DNA of 19,826 nt from NCBI GenBank assembly GCA_900553965.1, contig USFX01000020.1, positions 1 to 19,826 on the forward strand, in the 5' to 3' direction. Position numbers and translations under genes: made by a program. Positions within the stretch are counted from its first letter, which is position 1. Every line of letters begins with the position of its first letter. Positions 1-8,241 of the stretch are shown here, piece by piece. The notes beneath the pieces were generated by a model. It was not told the origin of the DNA. It saw only the letters and a list, made by a program, of their open reading frames with translations, and ran no database searches. This DNA comes from an uncultured Prevotella sp. GTDB lineage: Bacteria > Bacteroidota > Bacteroidia > Bacteroidales > Bacteroidaceae.

Positions 1-1572
1 CGTCGTGTAGGACTGTCCCAGGAGGAGCAGGACCATATTGAGCTTGTCAAGAGAATCGCTGGGGCCCAGCACTCTCTGAAAGTCATGATTGACTCAGCCA
101 ACGTCGTTGCTACAAAGACAGACCTCTACAAGTGGGGTATGGCCCAGATGAACGACTCTACGGCTAAGGGTCAGGCCGAATACGAAGTCTCTCTGACCAA
201 GGTTGACGCCACCGGTAAGGAAGTCTTCGTTGACGACAACGCCGACGCTGTCTATGACAAAACGTTGGACGACTACATGAAGATTGTCCGCAAGGGCATA
301 CAGAACCTCTATGGCTATTGCCAGCCTTACTTCGATCTGAACACTGTTATCGCTGACGCCGACAAGGCTCTCGCCGATCCGGTAAACCAGAACGGTGACG
401 CTACTCTGAAGGCAAACCTGAACGCTCTGATTGCCGAGGCCAAGGCCCTCAGCGCAACCTACGCCGTAATCGAGGACAACGACGCTATCCTCGCCGAGGC
501 TGCCAAGTACACAGAGAAGACCGAGGCTCTGAAGAACGCTCTCGCCGACTATCTCTCAACGACCGCTTCTTTCGCGAACCCATCTAATGTCGAAATTGTC
601 AACGGTGACTTCGCAACAAAGAACTATTCCGGATGGACATTCTCTGAAAATGTAGCCGGTAAGGAGACTTTCAAGAACTCCGCTAACGACTCTTACGAAG
701 CTGGCAACTGTCTGCAGGTATGGCGCGGTTATACAGCCTCTCCCCAGTCTATGTTGAAGCAGGAGGTCACTCTGAAGTATAAGGGTCTCTATGTTTACAC
801 CGCAACTGCTCATGGCTTCAATGAGAATCCCGGTAATGATGTCGCAATGGGAACGCTTGTGACAGATCCGGAGTCAGGTCTCGTCAATGATACAATCTAC
901 ACTGGCGACAACAACAAGATGCGTCTGTTCTTCGGTCAGGTCGGCCTCGCTGACTCTGTTCGTGTCCACAGCCGTCTGGTTGAGTGGAAAGACAAGAGTA
1001 CAAACTATAACGGTTATGTCGGTGGCTCTTACTTCGTGTTCGTTGATAAGGCTGACGAGGTAGAGACTACATACGAGTTCGGCTTTAGCACATTCGGTCA
1101 GGTTGATGGTTCAGGTGCCAACACCTACGGCTTCGGCGACAACAAGATTTCTTACTACGGTGACGCAAGCAAGGCTTTCGCAGCATTCAAGGCTGATGTT
1201 GACGCTCAGTTGGCTGAGGCACAGAAGGTTCTTGACGCCAACCAGGCATCTGAAAATCAGGGCGTGCAGAACGCAGTTTCACGTCTGAGCCGCCGTCTCG
1301 CTGACGCCAAGGCTTTGGCCGCCGCTTCTCCGGCAACGGCCAAGGATCTCTCGGCTCTGGCTAATGCTGCAGCATACGCAGTTGAAATGGCTAACAATGT
1401 TACTACCGTCGCTTCTGGTATCAACACTGTTTCCGCAGATGTTGTCAAGGCAAATGTCGCCAATGGCGTCTACAACCTTGCCGGTGTTCGCGTAGCTTCC
1501 GACCTGAAGGGCCTCAACTCTCTTGCCAAGGGTATCTATATCTTCAACGGCAAGAAGTATGTTGTGAAATAA
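1..1572 (+). CDS. Large secreted protein, C-terminal part (partial at 5' end)
   Basis: The frame is open from base 1 with no start that must be used, so the gene begins outside the window; 523 codons are visible. In-window residues 1-190 are mostly helical and Ala/Asp-rich, with FIVAR-like helical stretches. Residues about 196-388 look like a jelly-roll or galactose-binding domain: they start with VEIVNGDF and have a GW..F strand, LQVW, and YKGLYVYTATAHGF. Residues 393-475 are helical again and Ala-rich. The last 36 residues (GVYNLAGVRV, then GIYIFNGKKYVVK) match the short C-terminal tail common on secreted Prevotella and Bacteroides proteins, which resembles type IX secretion C-terminal domains. 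I infer a surface or secreted carbohydrate-binding or adhesive protein. Any catalytic domain would lie upstream, outside the window. The strong terminator after it separates it from the next operon. Coding is certain, function tentative. Confidence 0.88.
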   Translation, partial: RRVGLSQEEQDHIELVKRIAGAQHSLKVMIDSANVVATKTDLYKWGMAQMNDSTAKGQAEYEVSLTKVDATGKEVFVDDNADAVYDKTLDDYMKIVRKGIQNLYGYCQPYFDLNTVIADADKALADPVNQNGDATLKANLNALIAEAKALSATYAVIEDNDAILAEAAKYTEKTEALKNALADYLSTTASFANPSNVEIVNGDFATKNYSGWTFSENVAGKETFKNSANDSYEAGNCLQVWRGYTASPQSMLKQEVTLKYKGLYVYTATAHGFNENPGNDVAMGTLVTDPESGLVNDTIYTGDNNKMRLFFGQVGLADSVRVHSRLVEWKDKSTNYNGYVGGSYFVFVDKADEVETTYEFGFSTFGQVDGSGANTYGFGDNKISYYGDASKAFAAFKADVDAQLAEAQKVLDANQASENQGVQNAVSRLSRRLADAKALAAASPATAKDLSALANAAAYAVEMANNVTTVASGINTVSADVVKANVANGVYNLAGVRVASDLKGLNSLAKGIYIFNGKKYVVK

Positions 1573-1597
1573 TCAATAAGTCCTATAAACGAAAAGG

Positions 1598-1633
1598 GAG
1601 GCTGTATCAGTTTTGATACGGCCTCTTTTTTTT
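1598..1633 (+). terminator. Rho-independent terminator of the first gene
   Basis: An 11-bp stem pairs GAGGCTGTATC (1598-1608) with GATACGGCCTC (1615-1625). It has one G-U wobble and a 6-nt loop, and eight T residues follow directly (1626-1633). It lies 25 nt after the stop codon at 1572. Confidence 0.92.
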
Positions 1634-1641
1634 GAACATAT

Positions 1642-1685
1642 AGACGCGGAGACACTGAGTATCTACCATCTGTGTCTCCGTGTCT
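1642..1685. repeat. 14-bp inverted repeat (GGAGACA-type hairpin)
   Basis: AGACGCGGAGACAC (1642-1655) pairs with GTGTCTCCGTGTCT (1672-1685) across a 16-nt spacer, with one G-U wobble. No T-tract follows, so it is not a typical terminator. It starts 8 nt after the terminator T-tract and about 230 nt before the locus A start codon. From memory, GTGTCTCCGTGTCT-like sequences recur between genes in many bacterial genomes, so a dispersed extragenic repeat is likely; an operator or RNA processing hairpin is possible. A hairpin with the same inner arms and spacer length lies before locus B. Confidence 0.7.
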
Positions 1686-1824
1686 CTGTATTCAGGAATA
1701 CCATTCTTCTCACTCTCCGGAAATACTTTATGTTAAAAACTACCGTTCTCTCAATATATATATAAACCGGCTGTAAAGAACTGCCAAAAAACAATGTAGT
1801 TATCATTAATTTATTGAAGATAAT

Positions 1825-1856
1825 TTTGGTTAATTCACTTTTTTATTGTTATTTTG
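1825..1856 (+). promoter_or_regulatory. Candidate Bacteroidota promoter for locus A
   Basis: The Bacteroides housekeeping promoter is TTTG, 19-21 nt, TAnnTTTG. Here TTTG (1825-1828) is followed after 20 nt by TTATTTTG (1849-1856), which matches five of the six fixed positions of the -7 box. Transcription would begin near 1863, giving a leader of about 55 nt. An exact TAnnTTTG (TAATTTTG, 1821-1828) overlaps the -33 element but has no TTTG at the right distance upstream. The location fits, but this A/T-rich region gives chance matches. Confidence 0.35.
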
Positions 1857-1918
1857 CAATTCGAACTACATTAAATGCTATAGTGACAAAACAAATATTA
1901 TATACTAACTATTAATTT

Positions 1919-4804
1919 ATGAAGAAACTCTTTTTCTGTATCTCTCTCGTTTTGACGGGATTGATGACTTCCTGTGTAGATAAATACGAGGAAGTGGATG
2001 CTGAGTCCAAACCTCAATGGTTGGGCGAAAGCATTTATGCGGAATTGAAGAATCCGAATCAGGACGCCCTGACGGGAACGTTCAACACCTATCTTAGGCT
2101 CGTTGATGACCTGGGGGAGGCGGAAACGCTGAACAGGACTGGTAGTAAGACTGTCTTCCCCGCTAATGATGAGGCATTCGAGCGCTTTTTCAAGAGTAAC
2201 GAATGGGGAGTAACATCTTATGAACAACTGTCGGAAGCGCAGAAGAAGCTCCTGCTCCGTTCTTCGATTATCGACAATGCCATGCTTGTCAGCATGTTGT
2301 CAAACACGATTACCGGTAGTGGTGATGATGCGACAATTCTGCGCGGTTACACAATGAAGCATAAGACGGCAATCAACACTATTGACTCAATCACGCATTT
2401 CTATAATGCCGCCGATATGCCGGAGAACAACAAGTATTGGACGAAGTATTTCCAGAAAGGCATAGACCTCGTCTGCGACAATACGACTCCGGTGATGGTT
2501 CACCTCACACGTGAGTACATGGTCAACAACAGCATCACGACAGTGGGGCAGGGCAGTGACTTCGAGATTATCACAGGTCAGCCCTATACTGAAGGTGCCG
2601 CCTATGTCTTCGACGACCGTATCATCACCAAGGGTCAGTATTCCGACGGAAAGACTTGTCAGAACGGATATATCCACCAGGTGGAAAACGTCCTTGTCCC
2701 CCCCGGAAACCTCGCTCAAGAAATCGCCACCGACAAGGAAACGTCGCTCTACAGCCACATGCTGGAATATTTCTCGGCTCCTTTCTATGACGGAAACACG
2801 ACGAAGCAATACAACGACGCCGCCGTTCAGTATGGACGTCCGATAATCGACTCGATTTTCCAAAAGCGTTATTTCAGTGACAATTCCCACGGTGTGCCGC
2901 TTCAGACCGACCCGGACTATCAGCGTGTTGAGTCTGTCCTCAAGTTCGATCCGGGATGGAATACATATCCGTCGGATGATTCTTATGCTGACATTGCAGC
3001 CATGTTCGTTCCAGTTAATGCTGCGGTCGAGGAGTATTTTCTTCCCGGCGGCGGTGGTTCCTATTTTATGGACATCTATGCTGATGCGGCTAATACGCGT
3101 GAGAACCTTCTCACCAACCTTGACGTTCTCTTCCAGAAGCGTCCGGATGTGATTTCAAAGCTCATCCGTAACCTCCAGCACTCTTCGTTCGCCTCTTCCG
3201 TGCCGAGCAAGTTCTCGACGCTACCCAGTGACGGTGGCGAGTTCCTCGGTTTGACGACAGCCGACCTGTGGAAGAAGACTGGTGCTGAGGACAAATATGA
3301 CGTAAGGTTCGCCAACAACGGTATCATCTATAAACTCAATCGCGTTGTCGCTCCCGATGAGTTCAGCTCCGTTTTCGCTCCGGCGTCTTTCTATCCTGAC
3401 TTGCAGGTGATGAAATATATGGTTGAACAGCCGAGTTCCGGTGCAGGTTGTGATTTCAAATACTATCTGTTGGCCATGAAAGCCAACTACGCTTTCATGA
3501 TTCCGACGGACGACGCTTTCGCCGAATACATGTATGTCGACCCGGCGACATTGGGTAAGGTGGAGCCGGAAGCCATCAAGTTCACCTATGAGTATGACGA
3601 GGTCAACAAGAACTATAAGTTCAGGGCCGCACGCTATAAGTATGATATAAAGACAAACCAGCCCGGTGCTTTCATATCACAGATTTCAAATATCACATCC
3701 CTCAAGTCGCAGATAAGCGACATTCTGAATAGTCATACTGTCGTTTTGGGTGACGGTGAGACATTCGGAACGAACAACTACTACAAGACCAAGAATGGCG
3801 GTGCCATCAAGATTGTTGGTAAGGTCGAGGAAGGCGGCCATATCGTGAGCGGTGCCCAGATTGATAACGGACAGGCATCCTCAAAGATTGACGCTGTCAT
3901 TGATGAGGCAAACGGTGTCGCAATCCGTCTTGACCGTGTTCTTGAGACTCCGCGCAACAGCGTCTATAAGATGTTGAAGGACGTCCACAACGACCGCTTC
4001 GGAAAATTCCTCAGCCTTTGTGACTATCTTGACGGAAGCAGCGAAATGATGACATGGCTGGGCATAAGCGACGTACCTAATGAAAGCACCGGCACAAGCC
4101 CGCAGGATCAGTACAGGATTTTTACCAGCCAGTATGGTACAGGCAATAATGCCATTGCTGATGCTTGTCTTGATATGAACGTCAAGATGTTCAATACATA
4201 TAACTATACGCTCTACGTACCGTCAGATGACGCGATTGAGAAGGCTTTCGCCAATGGTCTGCCCCGTCCGGAGGACATGGACGCTGTCTATTCAGCCGCC
4301 GTTGAGAAAGAAGACAACGACCCGACGCTGGATCAGGACAAGAGTTTGCTCTATGAACAACTTCTGACTTTGCGCAATTTCGTGCGCTACCACTTCCAGA
4401 ATACTTCTGTCTATGCCGACAACGTTGTTAACGGCGGACGTACGGAACGTTACAACACTATGTTCTCTACGAATGAAAATGTTCCTTATCAGCTCACCAT
4501 TTCCGGCGGCGCCGGCAAAATCAATGTCACGGACGGTCATGGAACAGTCCATACCGTTGACGCCAACAATGCTGGCCGCCTGTCAAATATCATGGCGCGT
4601 GACTATTGGTTCGACGGCTCAACAATCCCGAGCAGTTACAGGGCTTCGGCGATAAAGACGTCTTCGTTCTGCGTCATCCACGAATTGTCAGAGGCAATGA
4701 ACTGGCAGCCGGACGCACGTTTTGACAAGGCGTGGAGAACTCCGGCCGCCAAGTCGCGTTCTTTCAACGAATATAAGAAACTGAAAGCAAAGAATCAACT
4801 TTAA
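1919..4804 (+). CDS. Surface lipoprotein with four FAS1-like (fasciclin) modules, locus A
   Basis: The 961-residue protein begins with a lipoprotein signal (lipobox MTSC, Cys19) followed by D and EE, compatible with surface export in Bacteroidota. Four FAS1-like modules can be recognised by repeats of the H1 strand and a closing H2 strand. Module 1 runs about 45-270 (TVFPANDEAF, then GYIHQVENVLVPP), module 2 about 355-485 (MFVPVNAAVEEYF, IIYKLNRVVAP), module 3 about 492-680 (FMIPTDDAFAEYM, VAIRLDRVLETP) and module 4 about 681-930 (LYVPSDDAIEKAF, VIHELSEAMNW). Modules 1, 3 and 4 are longer than the usual 130-150 residues because of insertions. FAS1 domains mediate adhesion or ligand binding and are not enzymes. 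The gene is 11 nt before a SusC gene and heads the operon, so I infer an accessory subunit of that transporter. The FAS1 assignment is strong for modules 1 and 4, fair for 2 and 3. Confidence 0.9.
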   Translation: MKKLFFCISLVLTGLMTSCVDKYEEVDAESKPQWLGESIYAELKNPNQDALTGTFNTYLRLVDDLGEAETLNRTGSKTVFPANDEAFERFFKSNEWGVTSYEQLSEAQKKLLLRSSIIDNAMLVSMLSNTITGSGDDATILRGYTMKHKTAINTIDSITHFYNAADMPENNKYWTKYFQKGIDLVCDNTTPVMVHLTREYMVNNSITTVGQGSDFEIITGQPYTEGAAYVFDDRIITKGQYSDGKTCQNGYIHQVENVLVPPGNLAQEIATDKETSLYSHMLEYFSAPFYDGNTTKQYNDAAVQYGRPIIDSIFQKRYFSDNSHGVPLQTDPDYQRVESVLKFDPGWNTYPSDDSYADIAAMFVPVNAAVEEYFLPGGGGSYFMDIYADAANTRENLLTNLDVLFQKRPDVISKLIRNLQHSSFASSVPSKFSTLPSDGGEFLGLTTADLWKKTGAEDKYDVRFANNGIIYKLNRVVAPDEFSSVFAPASFYPDLQVMKYMVEQPSSGAGCDFKYYLLAMKANYAFMIPTDDAFAEYMYVDPATLGKVEPEAIKFTYEYDEVNKNYKFRAARYKYDIKTNQPGAFISQISNITSLKSQISDILNSHTVVLGDGETFGTNNYYKTKNGGAIKIVGKVEEGGHIVSGAQIDNGQASSKIDAVIDEANGVAIRLDRVLETPRNSVYKMLKDVHNDRFGKFLSLCDYLDGSSEMMTWLGISDVPNESTGTSPQDQYRIFTSQYGTGNNAIADACLDMNVKMFNTYNYTLYVPSDDAIEKAFANGLPRPEDMDAVYSAAVEKEDNDPTLDQDKSLLYEQLLTLRNFVRYHFQNTSVYADNVVNGGRTERYNTMFSTNENVPYQLTISGGAGKINVTDGHGTVHTVDANNAGRLSNIMARDYWFDGSTIPSSYRASAIKTSSFCVIHELSEAMNWQPDARFDKAWRTPAAKSRSFNEYKKLKAKNQL

Positions 4805-4815
4805 AGAGCACTACT

Positions 4816-7800
4816 ATGAATATAAAAAGATTTTTGTTCGCTGCCTTGCTCTGCGTAGTCAGTCAGACTATGCTGGCGCAGGCAAAGCGAATATCGGGAA
4901 CGGTCACTGATAATGCCGGCCCGGTGATGATGGGTAATGTGGTCGAGGTTGATGCAAACGATCGTATCGTGTCGGCCGCACAGACTGACTTCAACGGTAA
5001 TTTCTCCATGCAGGTGAAAAATCCGAAGAACAAGTTGAAGATTTCCTACGTGGGCGACAAGACAAAGATTGTGCCCATCGGTGCCCAGACCGTATTTAAA
5101 ATTCAGTTGCAGCCGGAATCGACTGCGCTTAAGGAGGTGACGGTCCGTTCGAAACGTTCCAATACGGGCGGTCTTATGATGTCCAAGAAAGAGATTGCCG
5201 TGTCACAGCAGACCATGGATATGTCTTCGGTCGAAGGTCTCTCATTCACCTCGGCTGACGAAGCTCTGCAGGGTGAGATTGCCGGTCTTGACATTGTGTC
5301 AAACTCAGGTAACCTCGGTTCCGGAACGACAATGCGTCTGCGTGGTGTGACGACTATCAACGGTGATGCCAACCCGCTGATTGTTGTCGATGACCAGATT
5401 TTCGACAACCCTGATGAGAACTTTGACTTCGCCAACGCGAGTGAGGAACAGTATGCGTCGCTGTTGTCTGTCAACGTGGATGACATCGCCGATATCACGG
5501 TCTTGAAGGACGCTGCCGCTACAGCCGTATGGGGAGTTAACGGTTCCAATGGTGTCATCAAGATTAGGACGAAGCGCGGTTCGCGTGGAAAGACACGTGT
5601 CAACTTCAAATATATGTTCTCGGGAACATGGATGCCTGACGGTTATAAGCTGCTCAACGGTGACGACTACACTATGCTTATGAAAGAGGCATACTACAAC
5701 CCGAAGCAGGATCCTGAATCGACAAACACTCTTTATGAGCTCAGATATCTGGGCGACGCGTGGAGTGAGTCCGAGAACTGGAACAACAACACCGATTGGG
5801 TGGACAAGATTTCGCAGTTCGGACAGAAGCACGATTATTCACTCAATGTTTCCGGTGGCGGTCAGAAAGCCACTTTCCGTATCAGTGCCGCCTACACCCA
5901 TCAGACCGGTACGGTCATCAAGCAGGTCTTCGACCGCTTTACGACACGTTTGGCCCTTGACTTCAATGTCAGTGAGAGAATCCGCTTCTCGACTAACTTT
6001 GCCCTGACATATACGGACAACCAGAAGAACTATTATGACAATCTTCTCGGACGCGCACAGCAGATAGCTCCGAATATGTCTGTCTATCGTCAGAACGCAG
6101 ACGGTTCGGACACGGACGAGTTCTATATAATGAACCCCAACACTGACCCGAATTACTCGGGAAAAGCTGCTGAAAGAAATCCTACTTTCGGAAATTTCTC
6201 TTCTTACGAACTCCGTGACATCCGTAGCCTCGGCAACCCGGTCGCTATAGCCAATCTCGCTTCAAAACGTGAGAAAGTCTACCGTCTGAACCCGGACTTC
6301 AATATCAAATACGAGTTGCTCGGCATTGAGGAAGGAAAGCACCGACTCACTTTCAACGGTCGTGTCTACTTCGATATCTACGCGAAGAGTGCTCCCTCAT
6401 ACGTTCCGGCGGCATTGGCGACGGAGAGGTGGAATAATGCGAACTACAACACGTCGGCAACGGAGGAGTCCAACCGCTTCAAGGTAAACGGACGTGCTTC
6501 GCTGACTTATACTCCGTATTTCGGAAATGAAAACTGGAACGGTCAGATTATGGCTCAGTATGAGATGGGAACGGAAAAGTATAACAGCCAGTCTCTGACC
6601 ATGCGTCAGGTCCCGACAGGACTTTCCGCACCGACAATAACGTCTGACCTTAATGCGATGTCGAGCAGCAACTCACAGTATAATTCTCAGAACTTGATTT
6701 TCAACGGCTTCCTTTCTTATAAGGAAAGATATATCGCCAGCTTCTCCTATCGTATGGACGGAACGTCACGTCTCGGCCCGAAGAACAAGTGGGTTCACTC
6801 TCCCGGTGTCTCCCTGCGTTATAATATCAGCGAGGAGAAGTTCTTGAAACCTATCGAGAAAGTCGTATCCTTGTTCAGTCTCCGTGCCAGCTGGGGTATT
6901 GTGGGCAAACAGCCGTCAAAGGACTATCTGTTCTACAACAACTATAATACGAGTGCCGGCAACTATGGTAGTGTCTCCGGTTCTTGGATGTCTACGGCTG
7001 TGCTTGACGGTATGAAGCTCGACAATCTGAATGTGGAGAAGACAGAGAGCTACAACCTCGGTTTCAACATTGAGTTGTTCAATAAGTACACGATTGACTT
7101 CGACTACTATAACAAGAAGACGACCGACCTGCTGATGTATAATCTGAAGATTCCTTCAATGACCGGTTTCCCGACACTCTCGGCAGCCAATGTCGGCGAG
7201 ATGAAGAATGAGGGATGGGAGTTGAACTTCAGCGCGCGTGACTTCATCAAGTATAAGAAGTTCTCTGTCAGTGCCAGCTTCAATATCGCCCAGAATGACA
7301 ACAAACTGACGGAGATGGACGAGAACGTGCTTGCCGACCTGAACAAACCTTGGTCTTATAGTGACCGTGGAAAATATGTGCAGCGTGTGGCCATCGGTGC
7401 CGCCCTTGGCTCGATATTCGGTTTCCGTTACAAGGGTGTCTACCAGTATTCATACGAATATCTTGAGAACTACAAGAAGGAGAACAATTTGACGGCCGCC
7501 CAGTATGAGAGTTGGATTAACGGAATGCTGGCTCAGGGCAAAACGGCTCCTGTCGTGACTGATGCCAACGGACGTGTCCTCATGAACCCGGAGACCGGAA
7601 GCCCGAAGCGCATGTCCTACAACTATTCGGAAGGTACATCTTCTTATATGTTCCAGGGTGGTGACGCCATCTATGAGGACATCAACCATGACGGACAGAT
7701 CAACCAGCTTGATATCGTCTATCTCGGCAACTCACAGCCGAAGGTCAACGGTGGTTTCAACCTTACGCTCAAATACGGCAACTTCAGCATAAAGGGACGT

Positions 7801-8226
7801 TTCATGTATCGTTTCGGCAACAAGGTTGTCAACTTCGCACGCATGGAGTTGGAAAAGATGAGTACGGCCTACAATCAGAGCGCAACCGTGAATTACCGCT
7901 GGCGCAAGGACGGTGACGTAACCCCGATGCCGCGTGCCATGTATAACACAGGTTACAACTGGCAGGGTTCGGACCGTTACGTGGAGAACGGCTCGTTCGT
8001 GCGCTTCCAGAACCTTCAGGTCGCTTACAGCTTCCCGAAGAAGATGTTGAAGCCGCTCGGTGTCAACCAGCTCCAGCTCTATTTCTCTATGGACAATCTC
8101 TATTGCTGGACGAAGTATAGCGGCGTCGACCCCGAAGTCTCTCCAAAGGGATGGGGTATCGCGGAAGACAAATCACAGACTCCGCGTCCGAGACAGTTTA
8201 CCGCAAGTATTAACATTGGATTCTAA
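4816..8226 (+). CDS. SusC/RagA-family TonB-dependent outer-membrane transporter, locus A
   Basis: The 1136-residue protein imports a ligand across the outer membrane using TonB energy. It has a signal peptide (1-22, cleavage near MLAQA), a carboxypeptidase-regulatory-like Ig domain at about 25-100 (ISGTVTDNAG to FKIQLQPES), a plug at about 118-255 (LQGEIAGLDI, TMRLRGVTTING, NPLIVVDDQIF, ITVLKDAAATAVWG, NGVIKIRTKRG) and a barrel to the C-terminal IGF. DINHDGQINQLD at 955-966 is the EF-hand-like loop common in this family. The region before the plug reads LKEVTVRSKRSN instead of the usual EVVVVGYG, so its TonB-interacting segment is divergent. There is no N-terminal STN domain, so direct signalling to an anti-sigma factor is unlikely. 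It lies between the FAS1 lipoprotein (11 nt) and its SusD partner (15 nt). The family is certain, the substrate unknown. Confidence 0.97.
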   Translation: MNIKRFLFAALLCVVSQTMLAQAKRISGTVTDNAGPVMMGNVVEVDANDRIVSAAQTDFNGNFSMQVKNPKNKLKISYVGDKTKIVPIGAQTVFKIQLQPESTALKEVTVRSKRSNTGGLMMSKKEIAVSQQTMDMSSVEGLSFTSADEALQGEIAGLDIVSNSGNLGSGTTMRLRGVTTINGDANPLIVVDDQIFDNPDENFDFANASEEQYASLLSVNVDDIADITVLKDAAATAVWGVNGSNGVIKIRTKRGSRGKTRVNFKYMFSGTWMPDGYKLLNGDDYTMLMKEAYYNPKQDPESTNTLYELRYLGDAWSESENWNNNTDWVDKISQFGQKHDYSLNVSGGGQKATFRISAAYTHQTGTVIKQVFDRFTTRLALDFNVSERIRFSTNFALTYTDNQKNYYDNLLGRAQQIAPNMSVYRQNADGSDTDEFYIMNPNTDPNYSGKAAERNPTFGNFSSYELRDIRSLGNPVAIANLASKREKVYRLNPDFNIKYELLGIEEGKHRLTFNGRVYFDIYAKSAPSYVPAALATERWNNANYNTSATEESNRFKVNGRASLTYTPYFGNENWNGQIMAQYEMGTEKYNSQSLTMRQVPTGLSAPTITSDLNAMSSSNSQYNSQNLIFNGFLSYKERYIASFSYRMDGTSRLGPKNKWVHSPGVSLRYNISEEKFLKPIEKVVSLFSLRASWGIVGKQPSKDYLFYNNYNTSAGNYGSVSGSWMSTAVLDGMKLDNLNVEKTESYNLGFNIELFNKYTIDFDYYNKKTTDLLMYNLKIPSMTGFPTLSAANVGEMKNEGWELNFSARDFIKYKKFSVSASFNIAQNDNKLTEMDENVLADLNKPWSYSDRGKYVQRVAIGAALGSIFGFRYKGVYQYSYEYLENYKKENNLTAAQYESWINGMLAQGKTAPVVTDANGRVLMNPETGSPKRMSYNYSEGTSSYMFQGGDAIYEDINHDGQINQLDIVYLGNSQPKVNGGFNLTLKYGNFSIKGRFMYRFGNKVVNFARMELEKMSTAYNQSATVNYRWRKDGDVTPMPRAMYNTGYNWQGSDRYVENGSFVRFQNLQVAYSFPKKMLKPLGVNQLQLYFSMDNLYCWTKYSGVDPEVSPKGWGIAEDKSQTPRPRQFTASINIGF

Positions 8227-8241
8227 AAAACGACTTGTAGT

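Larger units (their letters stand above)
1573..1918. other. Intergenic region before locus A
   Basis: These 346 bases hold, in order, the terminator of the first gene, a 14-bp inverted repeat, a TA-rich run near 1754-1765, and an A/T-rich stretch from about 1780 to the start codon at 1919 with promoter-like elements. I see no open frame of useful length or RNA gene here. Confidence 0.8.

Noticed and set aside
1754..1765. Short TA-rich run (CAATATATATATAAA) as a promoter or repeat
   Set aside because: Too short, and A/T runs are common in these intergenic regions; no -33 partner at the right distance.
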